Source: Streptomyces sp. GQFP (GTDB taxonomy: Bacteria > Actinomycetota > Actinomycetes > Streptomycetales > Streptomycetaceae). From it: 64,000 nt of DNA. The DNA lies in the NCBI RefSeq assembly GCF_021545335.1, contig NZ_CP089312.1:3906001-3970000 (forward strand). Reading direction: 5' to 3'. This document shows, one piece after another, positions 24,692-32,926 of this stretch (position 1 is the stretch's first letter; the number at the start of each line of letters is the position of its first letter). The position numbers were made by a program, and so were the translations under genes. The notes below the pieces were generated by a model. The model searched no databases. It was not told the origin of the DNA and saw only the letters and a program-made list of their open reading frames with translations.

Positions 24692-26473
24692 TCACAGCAC
24701 CCCCGCCGCCGCCAGTGCCGCCACATACCCGAACGTCATCGCCGGGCCGATCGTCGAGCCCGCGCCCGCGTAGCTGTGGCCCATGACGGCGGCGCTGACG
24801 TTGCCGGCGGCGTACAGGCCGGGGATGGGTGTGCCGTCGGCGCGCAGGACCCGTGCGCGGGCGTCGGTGCGCAGGCCGCCCTTCGTTCCGAGGTCGCCGG
24901 GGACGATCCGGAAGGCGTAGTACGGGGGCAGCCACAGCGGGGCCAAACAGGAGTTCGGGAGGATGGCCGGGTCCGTGTAGTAGTGGTCGTACGCGCTGTC
25001 GCCGCGCCCGAAGTCGGTGTCGTCGCCGTTCAGGGCAAGGGAGTTGAAGCGGCTGACGGTGGTGCGAAGGGCTGCCGGCGGGACGCCTATCGCCGCCGCC
25101 AGGGCGTCGAGGGTCCACGCCTTGTACGCGGCACCGGAGTTGTACCAGTCCGCCGGGAGTACGAAGGTCGGGGCGACGTCCTTGAAGAGGTAGCGGTTGC
25201 GGTAGTTCTGGTCGACGATCAGCCAGGCCGGGATGTCGGGGTCGGTGGCGTTGCGCTCGTACATGGTGTGGACGACGTCGCTGTAGGGACCGGCCTCGTT
25301 GACGAAGCGGGAGCCGGCCGCGTTGACCAACAGGCCGCCGGGGAGGGTGCGTTCGGCGAGGCAGAAGTACGGCTCGTCGGGGAGCGGGATCGCCGGGCCC
25401 CACCAGGCGTCGTCCATCAGGGCGAGGGAACCGCCCGCCCGTTCCCCCGCGCGGATTCCGTCGCCGGTGTTCTCCTTCGCACCGACGGTCCACTCCGTAC
25501 CGATGGGCTGCTGCTGGTACTGGTCGCGCATCGCCGCGTTGTGCTCGAAGCCGCCCGAGCCGACGATCACGCCTCGCCGGGCGCGGAGGAGACCGGGGGT
25601 GCCGTTGCGGGTGACGACGGCGCCGGTGACCGTACCGGCTTCCGAGTAGAGGTCGGTGAGGGGGGTGTTGAGCCAGACGGGCACTCCCGCCGAGGCCAGC
25701 CCCGCGCGCAGTCCGCCCGCGAGGGCCTGCCCCATGGTGAGCGGTATCTGGCCGAGGAGCGCGGCCCTGGTCCCCCGCGCCAGGCACTCGACAGCCACGG
25801 CCGCGCCCTTCGCGCTCACGGCCGACAGGGCCAGCCACTTGTAGTCGGCGCTGAAGACGACCATGCCGGACGGGACGGCGAGGTAGGGCGGGTTGAGGCG
25901 GGCGAGTTCGGCGCCGAGGACGTTGCCGTCGAGCTGATCGGGTTCTATGGAACGGCCGTTGGGGAGCCCGCCGGGCAACTCCGGGTAGTAGTCGCTGTAT
26001 CCCTCCATCCAGCGGAAGCGGAGGGGGCTGTTCGCCATGACGAAGGAGAGCATGGCGGGTCCGTGGGCGAGGAAGGCCTGTTGGCGGGCGGCGGGGATCT
26101 CCGGTCCGACGACCGCCGCGAGGTAGGCGGCGGCCTTGGCGGGCGTGTCCGGCACCCCGGCGGCGAGGATCACGGAGTTGTTCGGTATCCAGATCCCGGC
26201 ACCGGAACGGGCGGCGGACCCACCGAAGGTGGGCGCCTTCTCTACGACGACGCAGGTCAGCCCCTGCTTGGCGGCGGTCAGCGCGGCGGTCATCCCGGCG
26301 GCACCGGCGCCGATCACGACGACGTCGTACGTGCCGAGGAGGGGCGGGGCGTCGGCATGGGCGGCCGTGCCGCCCGCCCCGACCGCAACACCCGCCACTG
26401 CGGCGGCGCCTGCCAACACGCCTCGTCTGGAAGGGAGTTGGGTATGTCTTGCGGAGTCCGATTCTGGGTTCAT
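24692..26473 (-). CDS. Tat-exported FAD-dependent dehydrogenase (KstD/fumarate reductase-like)
   Basis: A 593-residue flavoprotein. The N-terminus has a twin-arginine signal (PSRRGVLAGAAAVAG), then the dinucleotide-binding motif VVVIGAGAAGMTAAL and VVVEKAPTFGGSAARSGAG. The C-terminus has the second FAD motif (GLYAAGNVSAAVMGHSYAGAG), typical of 3-ketosteroid-delta1-dehydrogenase and flavocytochrome c fumarate reductases. No heme motif is present. The closest likely activity is a KstD-like dehydrogenase, but the substrate cannot be set from sequence. It is divergent from the YciI-like gene. Confidence 0.85.
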   Translation of the reverse strand: MNPESDSARHTQLPSRRGVLAGAAAVAGVAVGAGGTAAHADAPPLLGTYDVVVIGAGAAGMTAALTAAKQGLTCVVVEKAPTFGGSAARSGAGIWIPNNSVILAAGVPDTPAKAAAYLAAVVGPEIPAARQQAFLAHGPAMLSFVMANSPLRFRWMEGYSDYYPELPGGLPNGRSIEPDQLDGNVLGAELARLNPPYLAVPSGMVVFSADYKWLALSAVSAKGAAVAVECLARGTRAALLGQIPLTMGQALAGGLRAGLASAGVPVWLNTPLTDLYSEAGTVTGAVVTRNGTPGLLRARRGVIVGSGGFEHNAAMRDQYQQQPIGTEWTVGAKENTGDGIRAGERAGGSLALMDDAWWGPAIPLPDEPYFCLAERTLPGGLLVNAAGSRFVNEAGPYSDVVHTMYERNATDPDIPAWLIVDQNYRNRYLFKDVAPTFVLPADWYNSGAAYKAWTLDALAAAIGVPPAALRTTVSRFNSLALNGDDTDFGRGDSAYDHYYTDPAILPNSCLAPLWLPPYYAFRIVPGDLGTKGGLRTDARARVLRADGTPIPGLYAAGNVSAAVMGHSYAGAGSTIGPAMTFGYVAALAAAGVL

Positions 26474-26575
26474 GGGGCGGGAATGTCCTGCTTGGGTCTT
26501 GTGAAGTCAAGGCCCATGCCTGACTGACGGTGAAAACCGCTCGACCGCGTCTCCCCATGGAGAGATCCTCGGCGC

Positions 26576-27133
26576 ATGGAGTTCCTCTGCTACCACCGCG
26601 ACCGTCCCGACTCTCTGGCCCTGCGCTACGAACTGCTCGAAGACCACTGGTCCTACATGGACGGGTACGCGAAGGAGATGATCGCCCGGGGCCCGACCCT
26701 CGCCGCCGACGGCGAGACACCCACCGGCAGCGTCCACATCCTCGACCTGCCCGACCCCGCCACGGCCCGCGCGTTCGCCTTCGACGAGCCGGGCTACCAG
26801 GCCGGCGTCTACCGGGACGTGCTGCTGCGCCGGTGGCGCAACACGCTGGGCCGCACGATATGGGAGTTCCCGGGCGGCCCGACCGACGGCAACCGGTACC
26901 TCGTACTCGGCCTCGGCCGCGACACGAGCCAGGCGGCCGACCTCACCCCACCGGCCGACCGGGACGACCTGATCGCTTACGGTCCGCTGCTCTCCGACGA
27001 CGGCGCGACCTGGCTGGGCACGGCGGCGCTGCTCCGGGCCCCGGATGCGGAGACGGCACGCGCCGTCCTCCTGACGCCGGACCGGTACGCCGACGTCGAG
27101 GTGCACGACTGGCAGTTCGGTGGGCGGTCGTGA
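26576..27133 (+). CDS. YciI-like protein with two related halves
   Basis: A 185-residue cytoplasmic protein. The first half (MEFLCYHRDRP, LLEDHWSYMDGYAKEMIARG, then HILDLPDPATARAFAFDEP) has the YCII ferredoxin-like fold with the conserved HWxYMD region. The second half repeats the layout in degenerate form (YLVLGLGRD, ADRDDLIAYGPLL, APDAETARAVLLTPD). The fold is linked to small-molecule metabolism, but no reaction is known. GGAGAG lies about 10 bases before the ATG. It is divergent from the flavoprotein. Confidence 0.8.
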   Translation: MEFLCYHRDRPDSLALRYELLEDHWSYMDGYAKEMIARGPTLAADGETPTGSVHILDLPDPATARAFAFDEPGYQAGVYRDVLLRRWRNTLGRTIWEFPGGPTDGNRYLVLGLGRDTSQAADLTPPADRDDLIAYGPLLSDDGATWLGTAALLRAPDAETARAVLLTPDRYADVEVHDWQFGGRS

Positions 27134-27196
27134 CGTCGCGTCACCTTGGTAGGATGTGACGGGGACCAGTTGCCTTTGCGGGGGCACGCTTCGCGA

Positions 27197-27682
27197 TCAC
27201 ACGCGTTCGACGTGGACATCTCTGGGGTTGAGTACGCCCAGGTAGGCCTCGATGTCCTCCGGGTCACTGGTGAAGATCACCGCACTGCCGTGCTTGACGG
27301 CGGACAGCGCAACCCAGGCGTCCACCGCGTCCGGTCTCTTCTTGGCGGGGAGCCGCGCCTCGCCCAGCGCCGCACCGACACGGCGCCAGTCGGTGAGGTC
27401 AGGGCCGATCGCGCAGGCCATGCACTCGGGCTGACCGGCCCTGGCCGCACGCATGGACGGTTCGGAGGCGCGAGCCCCCGGCACGGTGCAGTCCTTCAGA
27501 ACGCCGGCCAGGGCATGAATGACCGCCGAACGGGGGCGCCAGACCTGGGCCAGGACCGGACCGAGGATGAGTGCACGATGGGGCGTGACCCTGAGACCGC
27601 TGTGCAGGGCGACGGCCTTCGCCTTGCGGTCCGCGAGGGCGATGAGCATTCCGGTGTCGTACACCGGCACCCTTACCGTCAC
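27197..27682 (-). CDS. PIN domain protein, VapC-like toxin
   Basis: A 161-residue PIN-like ribonuclease candidate. An N-terminal acidic strand VPVYDTGMLIALAD and the C-terminal DAVDAWVALSAVKHG and IFTSDPEDI carry the Asp residues that bind metal in this fold. The gene overlaps the upstream ribbon-helix-helix gene by four bases (ATGA), as is usual for antitoxin-toxin pairs. VapC toxins cut tRNA or rRNA; the target here is unknown. Confidence 0.75.
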   Translation of the reverse strand: MTVRVPVYDTGMLIALADRKAKAVALHSGLRVTPHRALILGPVLAQVWRPRSAVIHALAGVLKDCTVPGARASEPSMRAARAGQPECMACAIGPDLTDWRRVGAALGEARLPAKKRPDAVDAWVALSAVKHGSAVIFTSDPEDIEAYLGVLNPRDVHVERV

Positions 27683-28011
27683 GCCGCGTGCCCGGAGCGG
27701 GCGGTCTTGCGGTCTTCGCCGTAGACGAGATTCAGCGCGACTTCGACATCCCTACGTTCCTGTTCGGTCAGTTCCGGGGCGGCGTCGTCCTGCTCGGCCG
27801 ACAGCGCCGCCGCTTCGGCTTCCGCGCGGGCGATGAGAGCGTCGACTCCGGAGAACTGCTCCTCTATGGCCTCGGTCTCCGCCATCTGACGCGTCGCGGC
27901 GTGCACGAGGTACGCCGAGACATCCAGCCCCGCCCGCTCCGCGTGCCGCCTGATGCGATCGGCCTGCTCCTGCTCAAGGCTGATGCTGATCCTGGTTCTG
28001 GTCCTAGGCAT
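27679..28011 (-). CDS. Ribbon-helix-helix antitoxin partner of the PIN protein
   Basis: A 110-residue protein. The N-terminus is a ribbon-helix-helix DNA-binding unit (RTRISISLEQEQADRIRRHA, then DVSAYLVHAATRQ). A long acidic helix rich in Glu and Ala follows, typical of antitoxins that wrap the toxin. It lies upstream of the PIN gene and overlaps it by four bases. Autoregulation is expected from the family. Confidence 0.75.
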   Translation of the reverse strand: MPRTRTRISISLEQEQADRIRRHAERAGLDVSAYLVHAATRQMAETEAIEEQFSGVDALIARAEAEAAALSAEQDDAAPELTEQERRDVEVALNLVYGEDRKTARSGHAA

Positions 28012-28039
28012 GAAGCCAGTGTATGACGCGTATTACAAC

Positions 28040-28504
28040 CTACTCAACCGGAAGCCGGTCCCGGTCATCGACGCTGGAGCTGATGCCCTTGAGGGTCATG
28101 TCCACCCACACCGTCTTGCCGATGTCCCGCTCTGCCACGCCCCACGTACGGGCCAGCACCGACACGATGACCAGTCCCCGGCCGTATTCCTCGGCCTCCC
28201 ACCGGGGCACGATCCGCAGTTGCCGGTCGCCGCGCGTATCGCTCACCTCGATACGCAGGGTGCCCTCCGGGAGCAGCAGGAGCCGCAGTTCGAAGTCCCG
28301 TCCAGGTACGCGTCCGTGCGTGACGGCGTTCGCAGCGAGTTCGGCGACGACGTGCTGGGCGGCGTCGTTCACATCGCTGTCGTGCGGGTATCCCCACTCG
28401 GCGAGCTGCTGAGCGGCGAGTCTTCTGGCGAGGCGGGCGCCGCGCGGAGTTGAGCTCAGGCGCTGGGTCAGTTCGTCGGTGGGGGTGGCGATTTCCGAGT
28501 TCAC
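28040..28504 (-). CDS. Anti-sigma-factor-like HATPase, WhiJ-like module 2
   Basis: A 154-residue stand-alone GHKL ATPase domain like the 7939 protein. N-box HVVAELAANAVTHG, G1 VSDTRGD and G2 YGRGLVIVSVLARTWG are intact. The start is GTG 28504. It is divergent from the XRE/DUF5753 gene at 28639, repeating the arrangement of module 1 and supporting a functional link between the HATPase and the XRE/DUF397 pair. Confidence 0.85.
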   Translation of the reverse strand: MNSEIATPTDELTQRLSSTPRGARLARRLAAQQLAEWGYPHDSDVNDAAQHVVAELAANAVTHGRVPGRDFELRLLLLPEGTLRIEVSDTRGDRQLRIVPRWEAEEYGRGLVIVSVLARTWGVAERDIGKTVWVDMTLKGISSSVDDRDRLPVE

Positions 28505-28505
28505 G

Positions 28506-28552
28506 TTACCGAGCGTGGTCGTCCGGTTCTAATCTGACCAGGGGCGACTGGT
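28506..28552 (+). promoter_or_regulatory. Candidate promoter and operator of WhiJ-like module 2
   Basis: TTACCG (28506-28511), 18 bases and TAATCT (28530-28535) resemble a promoter; TAATCT is also the -10 of module 1. Just downstream, ACCAG-gggcga-CTGGT (28537-28552) is a short inverted repeat that could be an operator. Confidence 0.4.
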
Positions 28553-28638
28553 GGACTCCGGGTATCCGTACGGGTGCGGTGGGTTAGGGGTACGGGTTGT
28601 CGGCCGTGACTGGGACGACGTGAAGGTGGGTGGCGTGA

Positions 28639-29502
28639 GTGACTGAGGATGCGGTGCGGAGGCCGGAGACTCCGGCGGAGGAAGCGGGTACGACGGGGCT
28701 GTTCACGGCGCTCGGCAAGATGCTCAAGCTTCTGCGGGAGAAGGCGGGGCTGACGCAGAAGGAGTTCGGGGTGATGGTGGGGTACGGGCCCGATGCCATC
28801 TCCGCGATGGAGCGGGGGGTTCGGATCACGAGGCCCGAACTGTTGGAGAAGGCGGACGAAATCCTCGACGCCGGTGGGTTGTTGAAGCAGGCGATCCCCG
28901 AGGTCGAGGAGGCGATGAGGAGGGCGCGGACGCGTCATCCCGAGTGGTACCGGAGCCATGCCGAGATGGAGAAGACAGCGATCGAGCTGCACTTCTACGC
29001 CAACCAGGGCGTGCCGGGGCTCCTGCAGACCGAAGACTACGCACGAGCCGTGTTCCGCAACCGGCGCCCACTGCTGAGCGAGGAGACTATCGAGCAGCGG
29101 GTGACCGACAGGCTCGACCGGCAGCAAGTCTTCGACCGGTGGCCACCGCCCGCCGTGAGCTACGTGCTCGAAGAGGTCATGCTGGACCGGCCGATCGGCG
29201 GGGACGCCATCTTCAAGGGCCAGCTGCTCAATCTGTTGCGCGTCGGCAGCATGCGCAACGTCGAGATCCAGGTGATGTCCACCCGCCGGGAAGAACACCC
29301 CAACCTGGACAGCGCGTTCAACCTCGTGACCCCCAAAGGGCGCGGCCAAGTCGCGTACACGGAAGCGCAGGGCTACCCCCGTCTGATCACCGACCAGGAA
29401 GAGGTCAGGAAGATTGCCGACCGCTATGGGATCATGCGGGCGATGGCGCTTTCGCCCCGCGAATCCCGGTCGTTGATCGAAAAGAAGCTGGAGGAGCTAT
29501 GA
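28639..29502 (+). CDS. XRE family regulator with DUF5753, WhiJ-like module 2
   Basis: A 287-residue regulator. Helix-turn-helix at about 27-85 (LGKMLKLLREKAGLTQKEFG, GYGPDAISAMERG), then the DUF5753 domain (FYANQGVPGLLQTEDYARAV, EEHPNLDSAFNLV). The GTG start gives a short acidic N-terminal tail. The stop overlaps the DUF397 ATG (ATGA). It shares order and orientation logic with the modules at 6640-8382 and 62922-63957. Confidence 0.88.
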   Translation: MTEDAVRRPETPAEEAGTTGLFTALGKMLKLLREKAGLTQKEFGVMVGYGPDAISAMERGVRITRPELLEKADEILDAGGLLKQAIPEVEEAMRRARTRHPEWYRSHAEMEKTAIELHFYANQGVPGLLQTEDYARAVFRNRRPLLSEETIEQRVTDRLDRQQVFDRWPPPAVSYVLEEVMLDRPIGGDAIFKGQLLNLLRVGSMRNVEIQVMSTRREEHPNLDSAFNLVTPKGRGQVAYTEAQGYPRLITDQEEVRKIADRYGIMRAMALSPRESRSLIEKKLEEL

Positions 29503-29738
29503 GCAGCGAGGTCCTCGGTTGGTTCAAGTCCAGCTACAGCAGCGGCGAGGGCGGCGATTGCCTCGAAGTCGCCTACACCTGGCGCAAGTCCAGCCACAGC
29601 AGCGGCGAAGGCGGCGAGTGCCTGGAGATCGCCACCTGCCCCCACGCCATCCACATCCGCGACTCCAAGCACCCCACCGGCCCTCAACTCACCCTCTCCC
29701 CCGCCGCCTGGTCAGGCTTCCTCCGGAACGCCTACTGA
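29499..29738 (+). CDS. DUF397 protein with duplicated signature motif
   Basis: A 79-residue DUF397 protein whose N-terminal signature occurs twice in tandem: WFKSSYSSGEGGDCLEVAYT (residues 8-27) and WRKSSHSSGEGGECLEIATC (28-47), followed by IHIRDSKHP and the C-terminal strand. The 60-base units are about 80 percent identical, so this is a recent internal duplication. Normal DUF397 proteins have one unit and 60-70 residues. Translation is coupled to the XRE gene by ATGA. The 3' end overlaps the convergent dehydrogenase gene by seven bases. Confidence 0.85.
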   Translation: MSSEVLGWFKSSYSSGEGGDCLEVAYTWRKSSHSSGEGGECLEIATCPHAIHIRDSKHPTGPQLTLSPAAWSGFLRNAY

Positions 29739-30880
29739 TCCTCGGGACCGTGCGGGTAGGTCGCCGACCGGTGCTGGAAGGACAGGATCTTCGGGTTCTG
29801 TACGACGCCGTCGCGGATCTCGATCGCCTTGCGGAGCGTGATGTCCGCGTCCCAGGCCGACGGGCCGTTCATGACCTTGCGCAGGTACGGCAGGAGCGCC
29901 TCGCTGATTTCCCAGGTGGCGGAGTTCCAGAGGTGGGACGGGCTGTGGTCGACGCCGTAGTAGTGGCAGCCGGGGCCCACCTCGTGCATGGGCTCGCCGA
30001 AGGTGGTCGGGCGGGCGAAGGTGAAGCCCATGCCCTCATCGCAGGAGACGTCGACGAAGAAGGTGCCCGGCCGGAACTGGGCGAGTTCCTCGTCCGTGAC
30101 GAACATGAGCGGCGCGTCGGTGTCCTGGAGGACGCAGTTGACGATTATGTCGAAGCCGGCCAGGTACTCCGCCAGGGGCATCGAGCCTGCCGCCGTCACC
30201 GCCCGTAGGCGTGTCGGGTCGTCCTGCTCTTCCTCGAAGTGAGCCATGACGACCGAGGGCATCGGCGAGGCTACTGCCGCCGCCGCGCGCTGGGTCAGCA
30301 CCGTGACGTCGGTGACCCCCATCGCGCCCAGGCCCGTGACCGCTCCGCGTGCCGTGGCGCCGAAGCTGATGACGACCGCGCGCAGGCGGCGGCCGTAGTG
30401 GCCGGTCAGTCCGCCGAGCTGGAGGGCGTGCAGGACCGAGCAGTAGCCGGCCAGCTCGTTGTTCTTGTGGAAGACGTGGACGCTGAAGGCGCCTGCGGCG
30501 GTCCAGTGGTTCATGGCCTCCCAGGCGATCAGGGTCAGCCGTCGGTCGATGGCGGTCTGCGTCATCTTCTCGTCCTGCACGCAGTGCGGCCAGCCCCACA
30601 GGACCTGGCCCTCGCGCAGTTCGGCGATGTCGTCGTGCATCGGCTTGGGCAGCAGTACGGCGTCGCACTCGGCGACGAGCTGCTCACGCGAGCGCAGCCC
30701 GGCCACGAGTGGTCGCAGCGCGTCGTCGGCGATGCCGAAGCGTCGGCCGTAGCCCTCTTCGAGGAAGATCTTCCCGCGCAGGTCCGGGGCGATCCGGTCG
30801 AGGTGACGGGGGTGCAGCGGAAGGCGGAACTCGTTCTCCTTGCGGGAGGAGGCGAGTACTCCGAGACTCATGAGGCTCAT
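29732..30880 (-). CDS. Alanine dehydrogenase/PNT-like NAD(P)-dependent enzyme
   Basis: A protein of about 382 residues related to alanine dehydrogenase, transhydrogenase PntA and N5-(carboxyethyl)ornithine synthase. The N-terminal catalytic domain has ENEFRLPLHPRHLDRI and a Lys in AVLLPKPM. The central Rossmann part (RRLRAVVISFGATARGAV) has an atypical glycine motif. Later residues VDVSCDEGMGF and YYGVDHSPSHLWNSATWEIS are characteristic. Related Streptomyces proteins are often labelled N5-(carboxyethyl)ornithine synthase; the real reaction is not established here. ATG 30880 or 30871 are both possible starts; the ORF extending to 31018 adds non-family sequence. Confidence 0.75.
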   Translation of the reverse strand: MSLMSLGVLASSRKENEFRLPLHPRHLDRIAPDLRGKIFLEEGYGRRFGIADDALRPLVAGLRSREQLVAECDAVLLPKPMHDDIAELREGQVLWGWPHCVQDEKMTQTAIDRRLTLIAWEAMNHWTAAGAFSVHVFHKNNELAGYCSVLHALQLGGLTGHYGRRLRAVVISFGATARGAVTGLGAMGVTDVTVLTQRAAAAVASPMPSVVMAHFEEEQDDPTRLRAVTAAGSMPLAEYLAGFDIIVNCVLQDTDAPLMFVTDEELAQFRPGTFFVDVSCDEGMGFTFARPTTFGEPMHEVGPGCHYYGVDHSPSHLWNSATWEISEALLPYLRKVMNGPSAWDADITLRKAIEIRDGVVQNPKILSFQHRSATYPHGPEDQ

Positions 30881-31082
30881 GTGGGGCGGCTCGTTTCCGG
30901 CCGGGCACGAGGTGCTCCGGCATTGCCGTTCCCCGAGGGCGACGCCGAAATGGATGACGGCATGCGAGGTGCGCTCGGTAGCACCCACGGTACTCCGTCC
31001 GGCGTATGACCCGAGCACAACCCGGGCTCAACCCAGGCACAACCTGGCACTACGGCACCGAACCGCTCACAGTGGGTGATTC

Positions 31083-31706
31083 TCAGTGTTCCCGGCGGCG
31101 GTCCCGGCGGCCCAGCAGCGACCCCACCTCCTCCCACGCCCGTCCGCTCAGCAGTGGCCGGAAACCGTTGAACAGGGCGAGCAGGTCCGAGCCCCGCTGG
31201 TCGCGGAAGACCGGGTTCACGCGGGCCAGGTCGAGTTCGTTCGCGGCCGTCAGTTCGGCGAGGTCCTCGCACCTGCTCCGGAGCACGGTCCGGGCGCGGC
31301 CGGTGAAACGGTCGTGGAACACGGCGTCCGGGGCGGCCAGGCCCGGGTAGGTCGCCTTGCGGTCCATGGCCGCGTACACATGCACGATCTCCTCCGCCTC
31401 CGGGCCGATCACCCTCGCCAGTTCGGCGCGGCGGTCGAGGGAGAGCAGGGCGGTGGGGAAGCCGTCGGTGCCGTACGCGGCATGGCAGAGGCCCGCCAGC
31501 CGGAGAGCCGGCCTGGCCTCCCAGGCGGCGAGCAGTCGGTACACCCGGCAGAGGTGGGCGAGCAGGGTGCCGCCAGGGTGCGCGATCTGTTCGGCGCCCA
31601 ACTCCCGTAGGAATCCCACTGCTTGGGCGGCTGGGGACGGGGCGAGAGCGGGAGTGGGAGTGGGGGGAGGGAGAGACGTTGAGGGTGAGGGAGGGGAAGC
31701 GGACAT
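31083..31706 (-). CDS. DUF6817-like protein
   Basis: A 207-residue protein. After a Pro/Ser/Thr-rich N-terminal tail, a helical domain starts at AVGFLRELGAEQIAHPGGTL and continues with HLCRVYRLLAAW, LAGLCHAAYGTDGF and VIGPEAEEIVHVYAAMDRK. The His pattern recalls an HD-like metal-binding helical fold, and the family is the one I know as DUF6817. It starts at ATG 31706 behind GAGAGGA, dropping 12 poorly supported residues. It is divergent from the LysR gene and a likely target of it. Confidence 0.65.
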   Translation of the reverse strand: MSASPPSPSTSLPPPTPTPALAPSPAAQAVGFLRELGAEQIAHPGGTLLAHLCRVYRLLAAWEARPALRLAGLCHAAYGTDGFPTALLSLDRRAELARVIGPEAEEIVHVYAAMDRKATYPGLAAPDAVFHDRFTGRARTVLRSRCEDLAELTAANELDLARVNPVFRDQRGSDLLALFNGFRPLLSGRAWEEVGSLLGRRDRRREH

Positions 31707-31886
31707 GGGGTGGCGTCCTCTCGGTGCGCGAAAGGTCGGCACCCGTCCGCTTCCCGCCCTCGGTCCGGACCCCGGCGGGGGCGCGGGACGGGTTGCCGCC
31801 TGGGCCCTGCACCGATCGTGACGTACCGCCCGTACCCAGTCAATCCTAAGGTTCTGTCACCAACTCCAAGTGCTAGCTTGGGTGTT

Positions 31887-32777
31887 GTGACCCTGGATGA
31901 CCTGCGTGTCTTCGTGGCCGTGTGCCGGGCGGGGAACCTGAGCGCGGTGGCCCGTGATCTCGCGTGCACTCAGTCGGCCGTGAGCCAGCATGTGAAGCGG
32001 CTGGAACGGGAGACGGGCGTCAGCCTGGTGGAGCGGCATGCGCGGGGAGTCGTGCCGACGGCGGCCGGGCGGGTGTTGCAGGCCGCCGCGTCGGAGGGGA
32101 TCGCCGGGCTGGATCTTGCCTTGCGGCAGCTCAAGGATCTCGTGGACGGGGAGAGCGGGTCGGTACGGGTTGCCACCGGTGCGACGACCGTGCGGCACTT
32201 CATGGCGGAGGCGGTTGTTGCTTTTCGGCGTCAACACCCCAAGGTGAGCTTGGAGTTCCGTACGGAGAATTCCAGTCGGGGGTGTTTCGCCGCGCTTGCC
32301 GACAGTGAGCTGGATCTTGCGTGGATCACCATCGGGGCGCCTGTGCGGGGGATCGAGCAGCGGGTGGTGATGGAGTTGCCGTGGGTGCTTGCTGTGGGGG
32401 CGGGGGAGGCGCTCGCGCGGCGGGACTTCGCGAAGGTGGAGGATCTGCGTGATCTGCGGTTGATTCGGCTGCCGCCGAACTCCACGTCTGCGGCGCATTT
32501 GGATGCGGCGTTCGCTGAGGTGGGGGTGCGGCCGGTGTTCGACACGAGTGTCGCTGACTGGGATACGGCTTTGTTGTTGGCCGAGTTGGGGCTTGGGTAT
32601 GCGGTTGTGCCTGCTGTGCCCGACTTGGCGGTGCCGGGGGGTGATGGGCCGGTGCGGTTGCTTCCGCTTCGGGGGTTGCGGCCGTTGGCGGTGGGGTGGG
32701 CTGTGCGGAGGTGGGATGCGCTCAGTCCGCTGGCGCGGGCGTTCGCGGAGACTGTCTCTGACAGTTGCCGGGGATAG
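31887..32777 (+). CDS. LysR family transcriptional regulator
   Basis: A 296-residue LysR-type regulator. Winged helix-turn-helix at residues 1-60 (DDLRVFVAVCRAGNLSAVAR, CTQSAVSQHVKRLERETG), then the periplasmic-binding-like effector domain (SVRVATGATTVRHFMAEAVV). GTG 31887 is the start because the HTH begins immediately after it; the longer frame from 31710 overlaps the neighbour. It is divergent from the DUF6817 gene, and LysR proteins usually control the adjacent divergent gene. The inducer is unknown. Confidence 0.88.
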   Translation: MTLDDLRVFVAVCRAGNLSAVARDLACTQSAVSQHVKRLERETGVSLVERHARGVVPTAAGRVLQAAASEGIAGLDLALRQLKDLVDGESGSVRVATGATTVRHFMAEAVVAFRRQHPKVSLEFRTENSSRGCFAALADSELDLAWITIGAPVRGIEQRVVMELPWVLAVGAGEALARRDFAKVEDLRDLRLIRLPPNSTSAAHLDAAFAEVGVRPVFDTSVADWDTALLLAELGLGYAVVPAVPDLAVPGGDGPVRLLPLRGLRPLAVGWAVRRWDALSPLARAFAETVSDSCRG

Positions 32778-32830
32778 GTGGGAGGGGGTTGGGTGGGGTC
32801 GTTCGTCGGCTGCGGGCCGGTGGGGCTTCT

Positions 32831-32851
32831 CGCGCAGTTCCCCGCGCCCCT
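32831..32851 (+). repeat. Interspersed 21-bp repeat, copy 1
   Basis: A 21-base element beginning CGCGCAGTTCCCCGCGCCCC, identical at 35969-35989 and, inverted, at 37776-37796. All copies are intergenic near gene 3' ends. The same sequence is common in Streptomyces genomes. Confidence 0.8.
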
Positions 32852-32884
32852 AAAAGCAGGGCGTTTCCGTCGCCCCCGTTGCCA

Positions 32885-32912
32885 CGCGCCCCGCGCCCCG
32901 CGCCCCGCGCCC
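32885..32912. repeat. Four tandem 7-bp units
   Basis: CGCGCCC is repeated four times without interruption, followed by CTAAAGG. It lies in the gap between the convergent LysR and acyl-CoA ligase genes and looks like slippage of the end of the adjacent interspersed repeat. Confidence 0.8.
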
Positions 32913-32926
32913 CTAAAGGCGACTCC

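Noticed and set aside
24630..26720. Open frames of 630-696 codons overlapping the flavoprotein
   Set aside because: Both are alternative-frame shadows of the 24692-26473 gene, which has a Tat signal and FAD motifs.
27197..28504. PIN/RHH pair and adjacent HATPase as a defence island
   Set aside because: The pair is an ordinary VapBC-like module and the HATPase belongs to the WhiJ-like module; nothing ties them functionally.
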